From Mesorhizobium sp. BR1-1-16 (GTDB taxonomy: Bacteria; Pseudomonadota; Alphaproteobacteria; Rhizobiales; Kaistiaceae): a stretch of 64,000 nucleotides of DNA. Location: positions 868,001 to 932,000 of the forward strand of contig NZ_JAIUIE010000001.1 in the NCBI RefSeq assembly GCF_020165495.1, read 5' to 3'. The first letter of the stretch is position 1. The number at the start of each line of letters is the position of its first letter. Below the pieces are notes generated by a model. It did not search any database. It was not told where the DNA came from and saw nothing but the letters and a program-made list of their open reading frames with translations. A program made the translations under genes and the position numbers. Shown piece by piece: positions 1 to 8,047 of the stretch.

Positions 1-1223
1 GATTCCGTCTCGCGCCAGCGCCGCTCCAGATTGGTGACGACGCCTTCGAAGCTCTTCTTGGTCCGGTAGGCGCGCGTGCCGTCATTATAGACGAACTCGA
101 TCTCGGTCTTGCCGGTCCCGTGCAGGATCGCGGTCTTCGCGATCTCGGGGATATCGTCCCACGGATCGGTCATCTCGAAACCGTAATGGCGCGCGATCGC
201 CTCGAGCGTCTGCGCATAATAGGGCGAGGACGATTTCGCCCAGGGCGCGATCGCGCCTTGCTTCAGCGATACCGAGCCGTCCGGCACCACGAGATCGGGA
301 TCGATCTTCTTCTCCGAGCCGAGGCCGTCGCATTCCGGGCAGGCGCCGAAGGGATTGTTGAACGAGAACAGCCGCGGCTCGATCTCGGCGATGGTGAAGC
401 CGGAGACCGGACAGGCGAACTTCTCGGAAAAGGTGATGCGCCGCGCTTCGTCGCGGTCATCCGTCTCGTCGGCGAATTCGGCCAGCGCAATGCCGTCGGC
501 AAGCTCGAGCGCCGTCTGGAAGCTGTCGGCCAGCCGCGCGGCGATGTCCTCGCGCACGACGATGCGATCGACGACCACGTCGATGTCGTGCTTCAGCTTC
601 TTGTCCAGCACCGGCGCTTCGGAAATCTCGAAGAAGACGCCGTCGAGCTTGATGCGCTGGAAGCCCTTCTTCTGCAGTTCGGCCAGTTCCTTGCGATACT
701 CGCCCTTGCGGCCCCGGATCATTGGCGCGAGCAGATAGAGCCGCGTCCCCTCAGGGAGCGCCATGACGCGGTCGACCATCTGGCTGACCGTCTGGCTCTC
801 GATCGGCAGGCCCGTCGCCGGCGAATAGGGAATGCCGACGCGCGCGAACAGCAGGCGCATATAGTCGTAGATCTCGGTGACGGTGCCCACCGTCGAGCGC
901 GGATTCTTCGAGGTCGTCTTCTGCTCGATCGAGATCGCCGGCGACAGCCCGTCGATCTGGTCTACATCGGGCTTCTGCATCATCTCGAGGAACTGCCGCG
1001 CATAGGCCGAGAGGCTCTCGACATAGCGCCGCTGACCCTCGGCATAGATCGTGTCGAAGGCGAGCGAAGACTTTCCGGAGCCGGAAAGGCCCGTCAGCAC
1101 CACCAGCTTGTCGCGGGGGATGTCGACATCGACATTCTTCAGATTGTGCTCGCGCGCGCCGCGCACCGAGATGAACTTGCCGGTCGTCGCGCCCGACAAA
1201 CGGGTCTCAATGTCATGAGCCAT
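1..1223 (-). CDS. uvrA: UvrABC excinuclease subunit A, N-terminal part (cut by window edge)
   Basis: UvrA is the ATP-dependent damage-recognition subunit of nucleotide excision repair. About 407 N-terminal residues are visible and the gene runs off the left edge. The start ATG at 1223 gives [11 protein letters not shown], followed by the family block [11 protein letters not shown]-like ([17 protein letters not shown]), the Walker [30 protein letters not shown], and the first zinc-finger CPVSGF plus CPECDGLG region further in. It is divergent from ssb, and the shared 331-base intergenic space holds a LexA-type box, so SOS induction is likely. Nothing looks broken in the visible part. Confidence 0.97.
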   Translation of the reverse strand, partial: MAHDIETRLSGATTGKFISVRGAREHNLKNVDVDIPRDKLVVLTGLSGSGKSSLAFDTIYAEGQRRYVESLSAYARQFLEMMQKPDVDQIDGLSPAISIEQKTTSKNPRSTVGTVTEIYDYMRLLFARVGIPYSPATGLPIESQTVSQMVDRVMALPEGTRLYLLAPMIRGRKGEYRKELAELQKKGFQRIKLDGVFFEISEAPVLDKKLKHDIDVVVDRIVVREDIAARLADSFQTALELADGIALAEFADETDDRDEARRITFSEKFACPVSGFTIAEIEPRLFSFNNPFGACPECDGLGSEKKIDPDLVVPDGSVSLKQGAIAPWAKSSSPYYAQTLEAIARHYGFEMTDPWDDIPEIAKTAILHGTGKTEIEFVYNDGTRAYRTKKSFEGVVTNLERRWRETE

Positions 1224-1392
1224 GGGTCTTCGTGGTCCATCGGGTGGGGAGCGGCCTGGGCCAACCGCAAATCTAAGCTTTCGCCGCCGCCAGACAAGGC
1301 ACACCGCTGCATGCCTGCCCGTCGCGCCGCCTTTTGCCGAAACTCCCGTCGAATCGTCCCCATGATCTTGCCATCAACGCTGCGATTGTCTA

Positions 1393-1407
1393 GAACGAAA
1401 AGAGAAC
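1393..1407. promoter_or_regulatory. LexA/SOS box of alphaproteobacterial type between uvrA and ssb
   Basis: The sequence is GAAC-GAAAAGA-GAAC, which on the minus strand reads GTTC-N7-GTTC, the direct-repeat LexA operator known for Alphaproteobacteria. It lies 170 bases upstream of the uvrA ATG and 148 bases upstream of the ssb ATG. The rest of the 1224-1554 intergenic region shows no gene I can support. The site could repress one or both divergent promoters; I could not place their -10/-35 elements with confidence. Confidence 0.8.
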
Positions 1408-1554
1408 ATCGAGTCTTCCGGGCACCGATCACGGCCGAAGCTTTGTGGACAAGCCGCGATGTCGGGCGCATGGGCCGGCATTTAGGTCTAGTCTGGCTGC
1501 GCTTTGGCGCCGAGACGGTCTGGTTTGGCGACAGCGGACAGAAGGAAAAACAGC

Positions 1555-2073
1555 ATGGCCGGTAGCGTCAACAAGGTGATCCTGGTCGGCAATCTCGGAC
1601 GCGACCCCGAGATCCGGCGTATGGGATCCGGCGAACCTGTCGTCAATCTGAATATCGCGACCTCAGAAAACTGGCGCGACAAGCAGAGCGGCGAGCGCAA
1701 GGAAAAGACCGAATGGCACCGCGTGGTGATCTTCAACGAGAACCTCGCCAAGGTCGCCGAGCAGTATCTGAAGAAGGGCTCCAAGGTTTATATCGAGGGC
1801 CAGCTCCAGACGCGCAAATGGCAGGACCAGTCCGGCCAGGAGAAATTCACCACCGAGATCGTCATCTCCCGCTTCCGTGGCGAGCTGACGCTGCTTGACG
1901 GCCGTTCAGGCGGCTCCGAAGGCGGCGACTATGACAGCGGCGGTGGCAGCGATTTCGGTCGGTCGAGCCCGATGCAGAGCCCGCGCGGCGGCGCCGGAGC
2001 CGGTGCAGCGCGCCAGCCTGCAGCGTCGAGCTCGTCCTACGCCGCCGATCTCGACGACGACATCCCGTTCTAG
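1555..2073 (+). CDS. ssb: Single-stranded DNA-binding protein
   Basis: SSB coats single-stranded DNA during replication, recombination and repair. The 172-residue product begins [19 protein letters not shown], a classic OB-fold start, continues with GDVV-equivalent core strands and [14 protein letters not shown], has a Gly/Ser/Ala-rich linker from about residue 115, and ends in the acidic tip DLDDDIPF that docks partner proteins. The ATG at 1555 is chosen over an in-frame ATG 51 bases upstream because the family starts here and GAAGGA lies just before it. It is divergent from uvrA with an SOS box between them, and is followed 30 bases later by a DNA glycosylase gene. Confidence 0.97.
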   Translation: MAGSVNKVILVGNLGRDPEIRRMGSGEPVVNLNIATSENWRDKQSGERKEKTEWHRVVIFNENLAKVAEQYLKKGSKVYIEGQLQTRKWQDQSGQEKFTTEIVISRFRGELTLLDGRSGGSEGGDYDSGGGSDFGRSSPMQSPRGGAGAGAARQPAASSSSYAADLDDDIPF

Positions 2074-2103
2074 GGCTGACATCCGCCCGGTCCCGGCTGC
2101 AAG

Positions 2104-2655
2104 GTGCCCGTCCTTCCCGATGTGCTGGCTGAAGGCCTCGATATCGTGTTCTGCGGCACGGGGGCGGGGGCCTGGTCGGCGCGGGTCGGCGCTTATTACG
2201 GCAAGCCCGGCAACAAGTTCTGGCCGACGCTCCATGCCGTCGGCCTGACGCCTCGGCTGCTGATGCCGGCCGAATATCCAGCCGTGCTCGATTATGGCAT
2301 CGGTCTGACCGACGTCGCCAAGGAGCATATCGGGCAGGACGATGTGATCGATCTCGCTTTGGTCGATGCCGCGGCATTGCACGAGAAGATCGCGTGTTTC
2401 GCGCCGCGGCGCATCGCCTTCACCAGCAAGCGCGCGGCCAGTCTCGCGCTCGGCCGCCCGACAAGCCGGATTGCCTATGGCCTGCTGCCCGACAGGATCG
2501 GCTCGACCGCCGTCCATGTCCTGACCTCGCCGTCCGGCGCCGCAGGCTCGTATTGGTCGATCGAACCCTGGCGCGAACTGGTGTTGACGCGCCGGTTGAT
2601 CTCGCCTGCCGCCATCGCTAAGCCTCTCGCAAACGACGCTCCGGGGACAGCATGA
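2104..2655 (+). CDS. Mismatch-specific (Mug/TDG-like) uracil-DNA glycosylase
   Basis: Predicted to remove uracil or related bases from mismatched DNA. The 183 residues show the UDG-superfamily layout: LDIVFCGTGAGAWSA (motif 1), then GAYYGKPGNKFWPTLHAVGL, matching the Mug stretch that ends in the NRFW-type motif, FTSKRAA in the middle, and LTSPSGAAGSYW near the end, corresponding to the Mug NPSG loop. Motif 1 reads CGTGAG where E. coli Mug has GINPG, so the catalytic Asn position differs. The GTG start at 2104 is the first usable one. It sits between ssb and a TPR gene, overlapping the latter by four bases (ATGA), which suggests co-transcription. Family assignment is good; substrate is inferred. 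Confidence 0.8.
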   Translation: MPVLPDVLAEGLDIVFCGTGAGAWSARVGAYYGKPGNKFWPTLHAVGLTPRLLMPAEYPAVLDYGIGLTDVAKEHIGQDDVIDLALVDAAALHEKIACFAPRRIAFTSKRAASLALGRPTSRIAYGLLPDRIGSTAVHVLTSPSGAAGSYWSIEPWRELVLTRRLISPAAIAKPLANDAPGTA

Positions 2656-4640
2656 ACAAGGCGCAACCGCAGCTCCAGCTCACCTTCGGCAAGGCGGTTG
2701 CGGCTTTTCAGGCGGGGCGCCTCGGCGAGGCCGAGCAGCATTGCCGCCTCGTCATCGCCGCGCTGCCGAAGCTGTTCGACGCTCGCTTCCTCATGGGCCT
2801 GATCCAGGCTGGCCGCGGCGCGCACAAACAGGCCGTCGAGAGCTTCGATCGTGCGTTGGCGCTGCGGCCGAAGATGGCGGAAGTGCTTGCCGCGAAGGCG
2901 GCTGCCCTTCAGGCGATGAACCGACCTGCCGACGCCGTTGCCTGCTATGACGAGGCTCTCGCGGCGTCGCCGGGCAATGCCGAACTCGTCTATAACCGGG
3001 CGACGGCGCTGGAGGCCCTCGGCCGGCAGGACGCCGCCATTGCGGGATATGCTGCGGCGATCGCGGCGCGGCCCGATTTCGTCGAGGCGCTCAACAATCG
3101 TGGGGTGCTTTTGCAGGCTGCCGGCCAGCTCGAAGCGGCGCTGGCTGATTATGATCGCGGATTGGCCGTGCGACCCGATCACGTGCCGATGCTGCATAAT
3201 CGCGGCCGCCTGCTGCGGGATCTCGGGCGAACCGATGCGGCGCTGGCCAGCCTTGATCGCGCCATCGCGGCGGCGCCGGGGCGGCCCGATCTTCAGAACA
3301 GCCGCGGTCTCGCGCTTCTTGGCGCCGGCCGCGCCGATGAGGCGCTGGCAAGCTTCGACCGGGGTCTCGCCATGGCGCCCGCCGATGCAGCGCTCCGCCT
3401 CAACAAGGCCAAGGCATTGCTCGATCTCGGTCGGTTGGATGACGTTCTTGAAGCGCTGGCGAAGGCTCCTGCCGCACTGAGGACGAAGCCGGAATTCGCA
3501 GTGATCGAGGCCAGCGCGCTGTTTGAACTGCAGCGCTATGAGGATGCGGCCGCCACCACCGATCGGGCGCTGGTGGCCAACGAGGCCCATCCGGGCCTTT
3601 GGACCGATCGCGGCAACGCCCTGCGCGAATGCGGCCGGTTCGACGAGGCTCTGGCCAGCTATGATCGTGCGCTGGCGCTCGATCCTGAACACGGTCCGGC
3701 GCTCTACGGCCGCGGTACGCTGCTGCTGTTTCTTGGACGCGCCGCCGAGGGCTGGCCGAGTTTCGAGCACCGACGCATCACGGCCGTCTGGCGGCCGCGC
3801 GGCGCTGGCACGCCTGAATGGGACGGCAGCCCGCTGGCCGGTCGCACAGTGCTGCTGCACAGCGAACAGGGCCTCGGCGATACGATCCAGTTTGTCCGCT
3901 TCGCGGCCGATGTCGCGGCGGAGGGGGCTCGGGTGATCGTCGAAGTGCAGCCGAGCCTTCGCGCGCTCGTGGCAACCATGCCGGGCATCGAGGCGTGCGC
4001 GCAGGCCGAGCCGCCGCCCGCGCATGACGTCCACGCCTCGCTGATGAGCCTTCCCTTCCTGCTCGATGTCGGCGACCGGCTCGGCAGGGACCGCGTGCCT
4101 TATTTCGCCGTCGACACCGCTCGCGTTGAGGCCTGGCGGGCGCGGCTTCCGGAAGGACCGTTCCAGATCGGTATCGCCTGGCAGGGCAATCCGCGCGCCG
4201 CCGTCGATCGCTTGCGCTCGGTGCCGCTCGAAGTCTTTGCGCCGCTGGCGGCCATTCCGGGCGTCGAGCTCGTCAGCCTGCAGAAGGGCGACGGCCTCGA
4301 CCAGCTCGATCGCCTGCCCGAGGGCATGGCGGTGACCGTGCTGCCCGATGATTTCGCGGCGGGGCCAGATTCCTTCATGGACACGGCCGCCGTCATGGCC
4401 AATCTCGATCTGGTGGTCTCGATCGATTCGGCCGTTTCGCATCTTGCCGGCGCACTCGGACGCCCGCTATTCGTCGCTCTGAAGCAGGTGCCGGAATGGC
4501 GCTGGCGGCCGGAGGGCGAGACATCGGACTGGTATCCGTCCGCCCGGCTGTTCAGGCAGTCGCGCCGCGGCGACTGGCATGAATTGTTCGGCCGGATCGC
4601 GGCCGCTGCGGCGGCGTTCAAGCACGCGTCGGGACGTTGA
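2652..4640 (+). CDS. TPR-repeat protein with C-terminal GT-B glycosyltransferase-like domain
   Basis: A 662-residue protein of unknown substrate. Residues about 10-400 are tandem 34-residue tetratricopeptide repeats with the recurring pattern ALxxYDxALAxxPxxxxxxxNRGxxL. From about residue 400 there is a GT-B/GT9-like fold: LLHSEQGLGDTIQFVRF near the start, then FQIGIAWQGNP, and the donor-site signature DLVVSIDSAVSHLAGALG near residue 600. Such TPR-glycosyltransferase proteins are common in alphaproteobacteria and are thought to act in cell-surface or protein glycosylation. It has no signal peptide or membrane segment. It overlaps the glycosylase gene upstream by four bases and is followed at 14 bases by a MOSC gene. 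No acceptor can be read from the sequence. Confidence 0.85.
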   Translation: MNKAQPQLQLTFGKAVAAFQAGRLGEAEQHCRLVIAALPKLFDARFLMGLIQAGRGAHKQAVESFDRALALRPKMAEVLAAKAAALQAMNRPADAVACYDEALAASPGNAELVYNRATALEALGRQDAAIAGYAAAIAARPDFVEALNNRGVLLQAAGQLEAALADYDRGLAVRPDHVPMLHNRGRLLRDLGRTDAALASLDRAIAAAPGRPDLQNSRGLALLGAGRADEALASFDRGLAMAPADAALRLNKAKALLDLGRLDDVLEALAKAPAALRTKPEFAVIEASALFELQRYEDAAATTDRALVANEAHPGLWTDRGNALRECGRFDEALASYDRALALDPEHGPALYGRGTLLLFLGRAAEGWPSFEHRRITAVWRPRGAGTPEWDGSPLAGRTVLLHSEQGLGDTIQFVRFAADVAAEGARVIVEVQPSLRALVATMPGIEACAQAEPPPAHDVHASLMSLPFLLDVGDRLGRDRVPYFAVDTARVEAWRARLPEGPFQIGIAWQGNPRAAVDRLRSVPLEVFAPLAAIPGVELVSLQKGDGLDQLDRLPEGMAVTVLPDDFAAGPDSFMDTAAVMANLDLVVSIDSAVSHLAGALGRPLFVALKQVPEWRWRPEGETSDWYPSARLFRQSRRGDWHELFGRIAAAAAAFKHASGR

Positions 4641-4654
4641 AAGGTGAGGGCAGG

Positions 4655-5410
4655 ATGACGCCGACGGTCGAGACGCTCTATCGCTATCCCGTGAAGGGCT
4701 TTTCGCCCGAGGCGCTTGGCGAGGTTGTGCTGGAGCCGGGCCGGCCTATTCGCGGCGACCGCATCTATGCCATCGAGAATGGGCCATCTGGCTTCGATCC
4801 GGCGGCGCCGGCCTTCCAGCCGAAGATAAAGTTTCTCTGCCTGATGAAGAATGCCCGTCTCGCAAAACTTCGGACGGTTCTCGAGCCCGGGACGCATGCG
4901 TGGCATGTCGAAGGCGCCGATGGCAGCCTGACGGCCGAGCTCGCCCAGCCGGAGGGGCGGGCGGCGGCCGAGGCCTGGCTGGCGGCGTTCATGGGCGAGG
5001 AGCTGCGCGGCCCCTTGCGCGTGCTCTCGGCGCCCGGCCACAGTTTCTCCGATGTCGGCAAGCCTTTCGTATCGCTCATTAATCTTGCTTCCGTCGCGGC
5101 TCTTTCGGTCATCATCGGCCGGACGGTGGATCCGCTGCGCTTCCGCGCCAATATCAATCTCACGGGATGGCCGCCCTTCGCCGAGCTCGACCTTGTCGGG
5201 CGGGAGGCGCGGCTTGGCGAAGCGAGGGTGACCATCACCAAACGGACGCGGCGCTGCGTCGCGACCAATGTCGATCCAGCGACCGCCGAGCGCGACATGG
5301 CGATCCCCGCGACGCTGCAGCAGCATTTCGATCACATGGATTGCGGCGTCTATGCCGAGGTGATCGAAGGCGGCCGCGTCGCGCCCGGCGACCGGTTGAC
5401 GCTGGTCTAG
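4655..5410 (+). CDS. MOSC domain-containing protein
   Basis: A 251-residue soluble protein with the N-terminal MOSC beta-barrel (LYRYPVKGFSPEAL, residues about 5-20) and a C-terminal MOSC domain that includes FRANINLTGWPPFAE and TKRTRRCVATNVDP, whose Cys matches the conserved MOSC cysteine. MOSC proteins carry sulfur for molybdenum cofactor or reduce N-hydroxylated compounds; the exact substrate here is unknown. The ATG at 4655 is preferred over a TTG at 4637 because GGTGAGGG stands just ahead of it. It follows the TPR gene closely and precedes a small membrane-protein gene by 3 bases, so it probably lies in the same transcript. Confidence 0.88.
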   Translation: MTPTVETLYRYPVKGFSPEALGEVVLEPGRPIRGDRIYAIENGPSGFDPAAPAFQPKIKFLCLMKNARLAKLRTVLEPGTHAWHVEGADGSLTAELAQPEGRAAAEAWLAAFMGEELRGPLRVLSAPGHSFSDVGKPFVSLINLASVAALSVIIGRTVDPLRFRANINLTGWPPFAELDLVGREARLGEARVTITKRTRRCVATNVDPATAERDMAIPATLQQHFDHMDCGVYAEVIEGGRVAPGDRLTLV

Positions 5411-5413
5411 CCC

Positions 5414-5824
5414 ATGTCGCTCGAACCGCTCCTCGCTGCTCCGCCCGTCATCCAGCTGCACGCCTTTGCAGCGATCGCGGCCTTTGGACTAGGTCTGGTG
5501 CAGTTCGCCGCGCCAAAAGGGACGCTGCCGCATCGGAGCACCGGATGGCTATGGGTGGTCCTGATGACTACGGTGGCCGTGTCGTCGTTCTGGATCCACA
5601 CCATCAGGACATTCGGCGATTTCAGCGTAATCCACCTGCTGTCGATCCTGGTGCTGGTGGTCTTGCCCGGCACTGTCCTCGCCGCGCACCGCCATCAGGT
5701 CCCGAAACATGCGAATGGCATGAAGAAGCTGTTCATTGGCGCTCTGGTGATCGCCGGCATCTTCACCTTCCTGCCGGGCCGGATCATGCATGAAGTCGTG
5801 TTCGGGCAGACCGATAGCCGCTAG
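5414..5824 (+). CDS. DUF2306-like four-helix membrane protein
   Basis: A 136-residue inner-membrane protein with four predicted transmembrane helices (about residues 15-32, 44-62, 70-90 and 106-124). Conserved-looking polar residues lie in or next to helices: His16, the LPHRSTGWLW turn, WIHTIRTFGDFSVIHLLS, and AAHRHQVPKHANGMK. The spaced histidines resemble the DUF2306/YozB-type families, which have no firm function. It starts three bases after the MOSC stop and its 3' end overlaps marC on the other strand by four bases. Function unknown. Confidence 0.75.
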   Translation: MSLEPLLAAPPVIQLHAFAAIAAFGLGLVQFAAPKGTLPHRSTGWLWVVLMTTVAVSSFWIHTIRTFGDFSVIHLLSILVLVVLPGTVLAAHRHQVPKHANGMKKLFIGALVIAGIFTFLPGRIMHEVVFGQTDSR

Positions 5825-6477
5825 CCAGTCGGCAACCCCTGCGCCTTGACGATCGCGACGATGCCGTCGGCGACGAATTGCACCGAAAGCGCCGACAGCA
5901 GCACTCCGAGCAGCCGCGTCAGCACGATGCGTCCGGTGTCGCCGAGTGCGCGGTCAAGCGGGCCGGCCAGCATGAAGACCAGCAGGCAGGAAAAGACCAG
6001 CAGCGCGACGATGACGAGAAGGCCGATCAGCCCGAGCGTATCCGGCGCACCGGAGGCGATCAGGATCGTCGCCGAGATGGCGCCAGGGCCGGAAATGAGC
6101 GGGATCGCGAGAGGAAAGATCGCGAGATGACGGACGTCGTCGGCGTCGAAGGCGGTCTCCTCAAGCGCGCGGTCGGCGCTGACCTGCTTGCGCTTGTCGC
6201 GCCGCTCGAACACCATTTCGAAGGCGATCCAGAACAGCAGCAATCCGCCGGCAATCCGGAAGGCGGGGATCGAGATGCCGAGAAAGGTGATGAGCTTCTC
6301 GCCGCCGAGCGCGAAGGCGAAGAGGATCAGCGTCGCCGTGAGCGTGGCGCGGATCGCAGTCTGCCGGCGCTGCAGGCTGGTCATGCCGCGCGTCAGCGCG
6401 ACGAAGATCGGCGCGAGGCCGATCGGGTCGATCGTGACCGCCAGCGTCACCAAAGCGTTCAAGAGATAGTCGCCCAC
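5821..6477 (-). CDS. marC: MarC family integral membrane protein
   Basis: A 218-residue polytopic inner-membrane protein of the MarC/YchE family, whose physiological role is unsettled despite the multiple-antibiotic-resistance name. The sequence has six hydrophobic helices and family blocks: DYLLNALVTLAVTIDPIGLAP at the N-terminus, FRIAGGLLLFWIAFEMVF in the middle, and FPLAIPLISGPGAISATIL. I chose the GTG at 6477 because GGAGG lies five bases upstream and the product then starts GDYLLNAL, like relatives; an in-frame ATG at 6516 would add 13 residues. It converges with the DUF2306 gene, overlapping by four bases. Confidence 0.88.
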   Translation of the reverse strand: MGDYLLNALVTLAVTIDPIGLAPIFVALTRGMTSLQRRQTAIRATLTATLILFAFALGGEKLITFLGISIPAFRIAGGLLLFWIAFEMVFERRDKRKQVSADRALEETAFDADDVRHLAIFPLAIPLISGPGAISATILIASGAPDTLGLIGLLVIVALLVFSCLLVFMLAGPLDRALGDTGRIVLTRLLGVLLSALSVQFVADGIVAIVKAQGLPTG

Positions 6478-6532
6478 GCCCGCCTCCGCATTCACCCTGC
6501 GGGCGGAGCTTCGCATGGCGAGGCGGCTGCGG

Positions 6533-8047
6533 CTACCAGCTGGCGGCGCCGGGCGTCCAATAGCCGTAAGCGCAGGCGCCGTCCTTGGTACGCGATGGGT
6601 CGATCAGTTCCGGCCAGCCTTCGAAAACCGCGAAACAGTCGGCCCTTCCTGGCGCGACGAGCTTGTAGTCCGTCCCGTCCGAGCGGTAGACGGGCTGGAA
6701 CGGAGCCGCGCCAACCTCCGCGACGGGGACGGCCGGATCGAAGCGTGGCAGTGATGCCGGATAGTGGCCGGAGGTCGCGCGATCGGCTTCGATCGCATCG
6801 TGCAGCGCCTGGAGCTGGCGGATATTGCGCTCATATCCGAACACCAGCGGGTCGGACGGTTGCTTCAACGCCGTGATCCGCGCCTTGGCCCGTGCCGCCA
6901 GATCCTTCGGGTCCGCGTTTTTCCAATCGAAGACTTGAGTCTCGATGGATGGCAAACAGGCGGCAAGGCCTACCGAATAGATCGCCTGACCCTTGGCGTT
7001 GGTGTGATAGACGGTGTCGTAGCGATACTGCACGGGAACCAGAGCGTCGATCGGATCGCAGTGGATCGGCAGGCCGATCGCGTCGGCGGCGCGGGCAAGG
7101 CCGATCAAGCTTCGCCAATAGCCTTCCTGGAAGATCGTGCCGGCATCGTCCTCGATGATGACTGGCCAGGTCAACAGCATTTCGGCACCGCGCTCCGCCA
7201 GAGTCTGCTTCCACGTCGTCAGCGCCTCGGCGGCATAGGGGGTGAGCAGGGCCGTCGAAGGGGTGATCAGCGCGCGCATCGCCCGCTCGTCGGCGGCCGG
7301 CGTCTCGAGGATGAGGTCCTTGTCGCCATGGGCGTTCATGGTCGAATAGTCGTAGGGGTTGTGGTCCGGTCCCGCCTGGCCGGAGGTTCGGATCCGGCGC
7401 CAGTCATCGAGCAGGAAGGCTTCGGAATGCCATTTGCCCGCCGGGCGGCCGGCCACGAGCGCGGCGATACGATCCGCGACGCCCTGCATGGCGCTGGCGG
7501 CCTGCGTGGCCAGAGCGATCGGCACCAGACGCGATATCGGAATGGCGTCGGCGAAGGGATAGAGGAAGGCGAGGAAGCTCTCGGCGGTCAAATCGGTCAC
7601 GGCCGGTCGGCTGTAATGGTCGAATTCGAGCGGCAGCACCACCCGGTCATTCTGATCGATGAAACTGCTCGCCTCTGCCAGCAGCAGGTCGACATCGAGC
7701 CCGGCATGCAGGCCGAAATTCAGCACCGGGGCGCCGGTTGCCCGCTCGATGGCGCCGCTATCGACGCCGAAAAGCGTCGCGGATCCGCCGACGATGAGTG
7801 TCTTGCGCTCGTTTGCCGGCACGCCGCGCAGGTGCTTCGTATAGAGCGCGTGGCGGAGCGTGATGATGTCGTTCAGCCACCACTGCGCGCCGTTCCAGCT
7901 GCCGAGCTGGAAGACCACCAGCAGCGCATAGATCACGGGCGCCAGAAGCGCGGCCACGGTCATCGCGACAATCGAGCGGCGCGCTCCTGTCGTGAGGCCC
8001 GCGCGGACGACGCGCCTCTGCTCAGAAGCGGAAATAGATGAATTCAT
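6533..8047 (-). CDS. SGNH-like membrane-anchored protein, partner of the MBOAT acyltransferase
   Basis: A 504-residue protein with one N-terminal transmembrane segment (about residues 25-48) and a periplasmic remainder. LIVGGSATLFGVDS (Ser89) fits the nucleophile block of SGNH esterases/acetyltransferases, and YDTVYHTNAKGQA (Asp344, His348) fits the Asp-His block V, so it is probably an AlgJ/AlgX/PatB-like partner that passes acyl groups to a polymer. Residues about 385-504 are separate: LQALHDAIEADRATSGHYP followed by a beta-rich part with SDGTDYKLVAPG and GYWTPG resembles the globular tail of GspG-type pseudopilins. The gene overlaps the upstream MBOAT gene by 26 bases, so they are translated from one message. 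Substrate unknown. Confidence 0.75.
   Translation of the reverse strand: MNSSISASEQRRVVRAGLTTGARRSIVAMTVAALLAPVIYALLVVFQLGSWNGAQWWLNDIITLRHALYTKHLRGVPANERKTLIVGGSATLFGVDSGAIERATGAPVLNFGLHAGLDVDLLLAEASSFIDQNDRVVLPLEFDHYSRPAVTDLTAESFLAFLYPFADAIPISRLVPIALATQAASAMQGVADRIAALVAGRPAGKWHSEAFLLDDWRRIRTSGQAGPDHNPYDYSTMNAHGDKDLILETPAADERAMRALITPSTALLTPYAAEALTTWKQTLAERGAEMLLTWPVIIEDDAGTIFQEGYWRSLIGLARAADAIGLPIHCDPIDALVPVQYRYDTVYHTNAKGQAIYSVGLAACLPSIETQVFDWKNADPKDLAARAKARITALKQPSDPLVFGYERNIRQLQALHDAIEADRATSGHYPASLPRFDPAVPVAEVGAAPFQPVYRSDGTDYKLVAPGRADCFAVFEGWPELIDPSRTKDGACAYGYWTPGAASW

Noticed and set aside
120-1565. Long open frame on the plus strand
   Set aside because: It is antisense to uvrA, whose minus-strand translation is clearly conserved. 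GC-rich codon usage makes such shadow frames long.
2475-4442. 655-codon open frame on the minus strand
   Set aside because: Antisense to the TPR-glycosyltransferase gene. The product is His/Arg-rich with no recognisable family.
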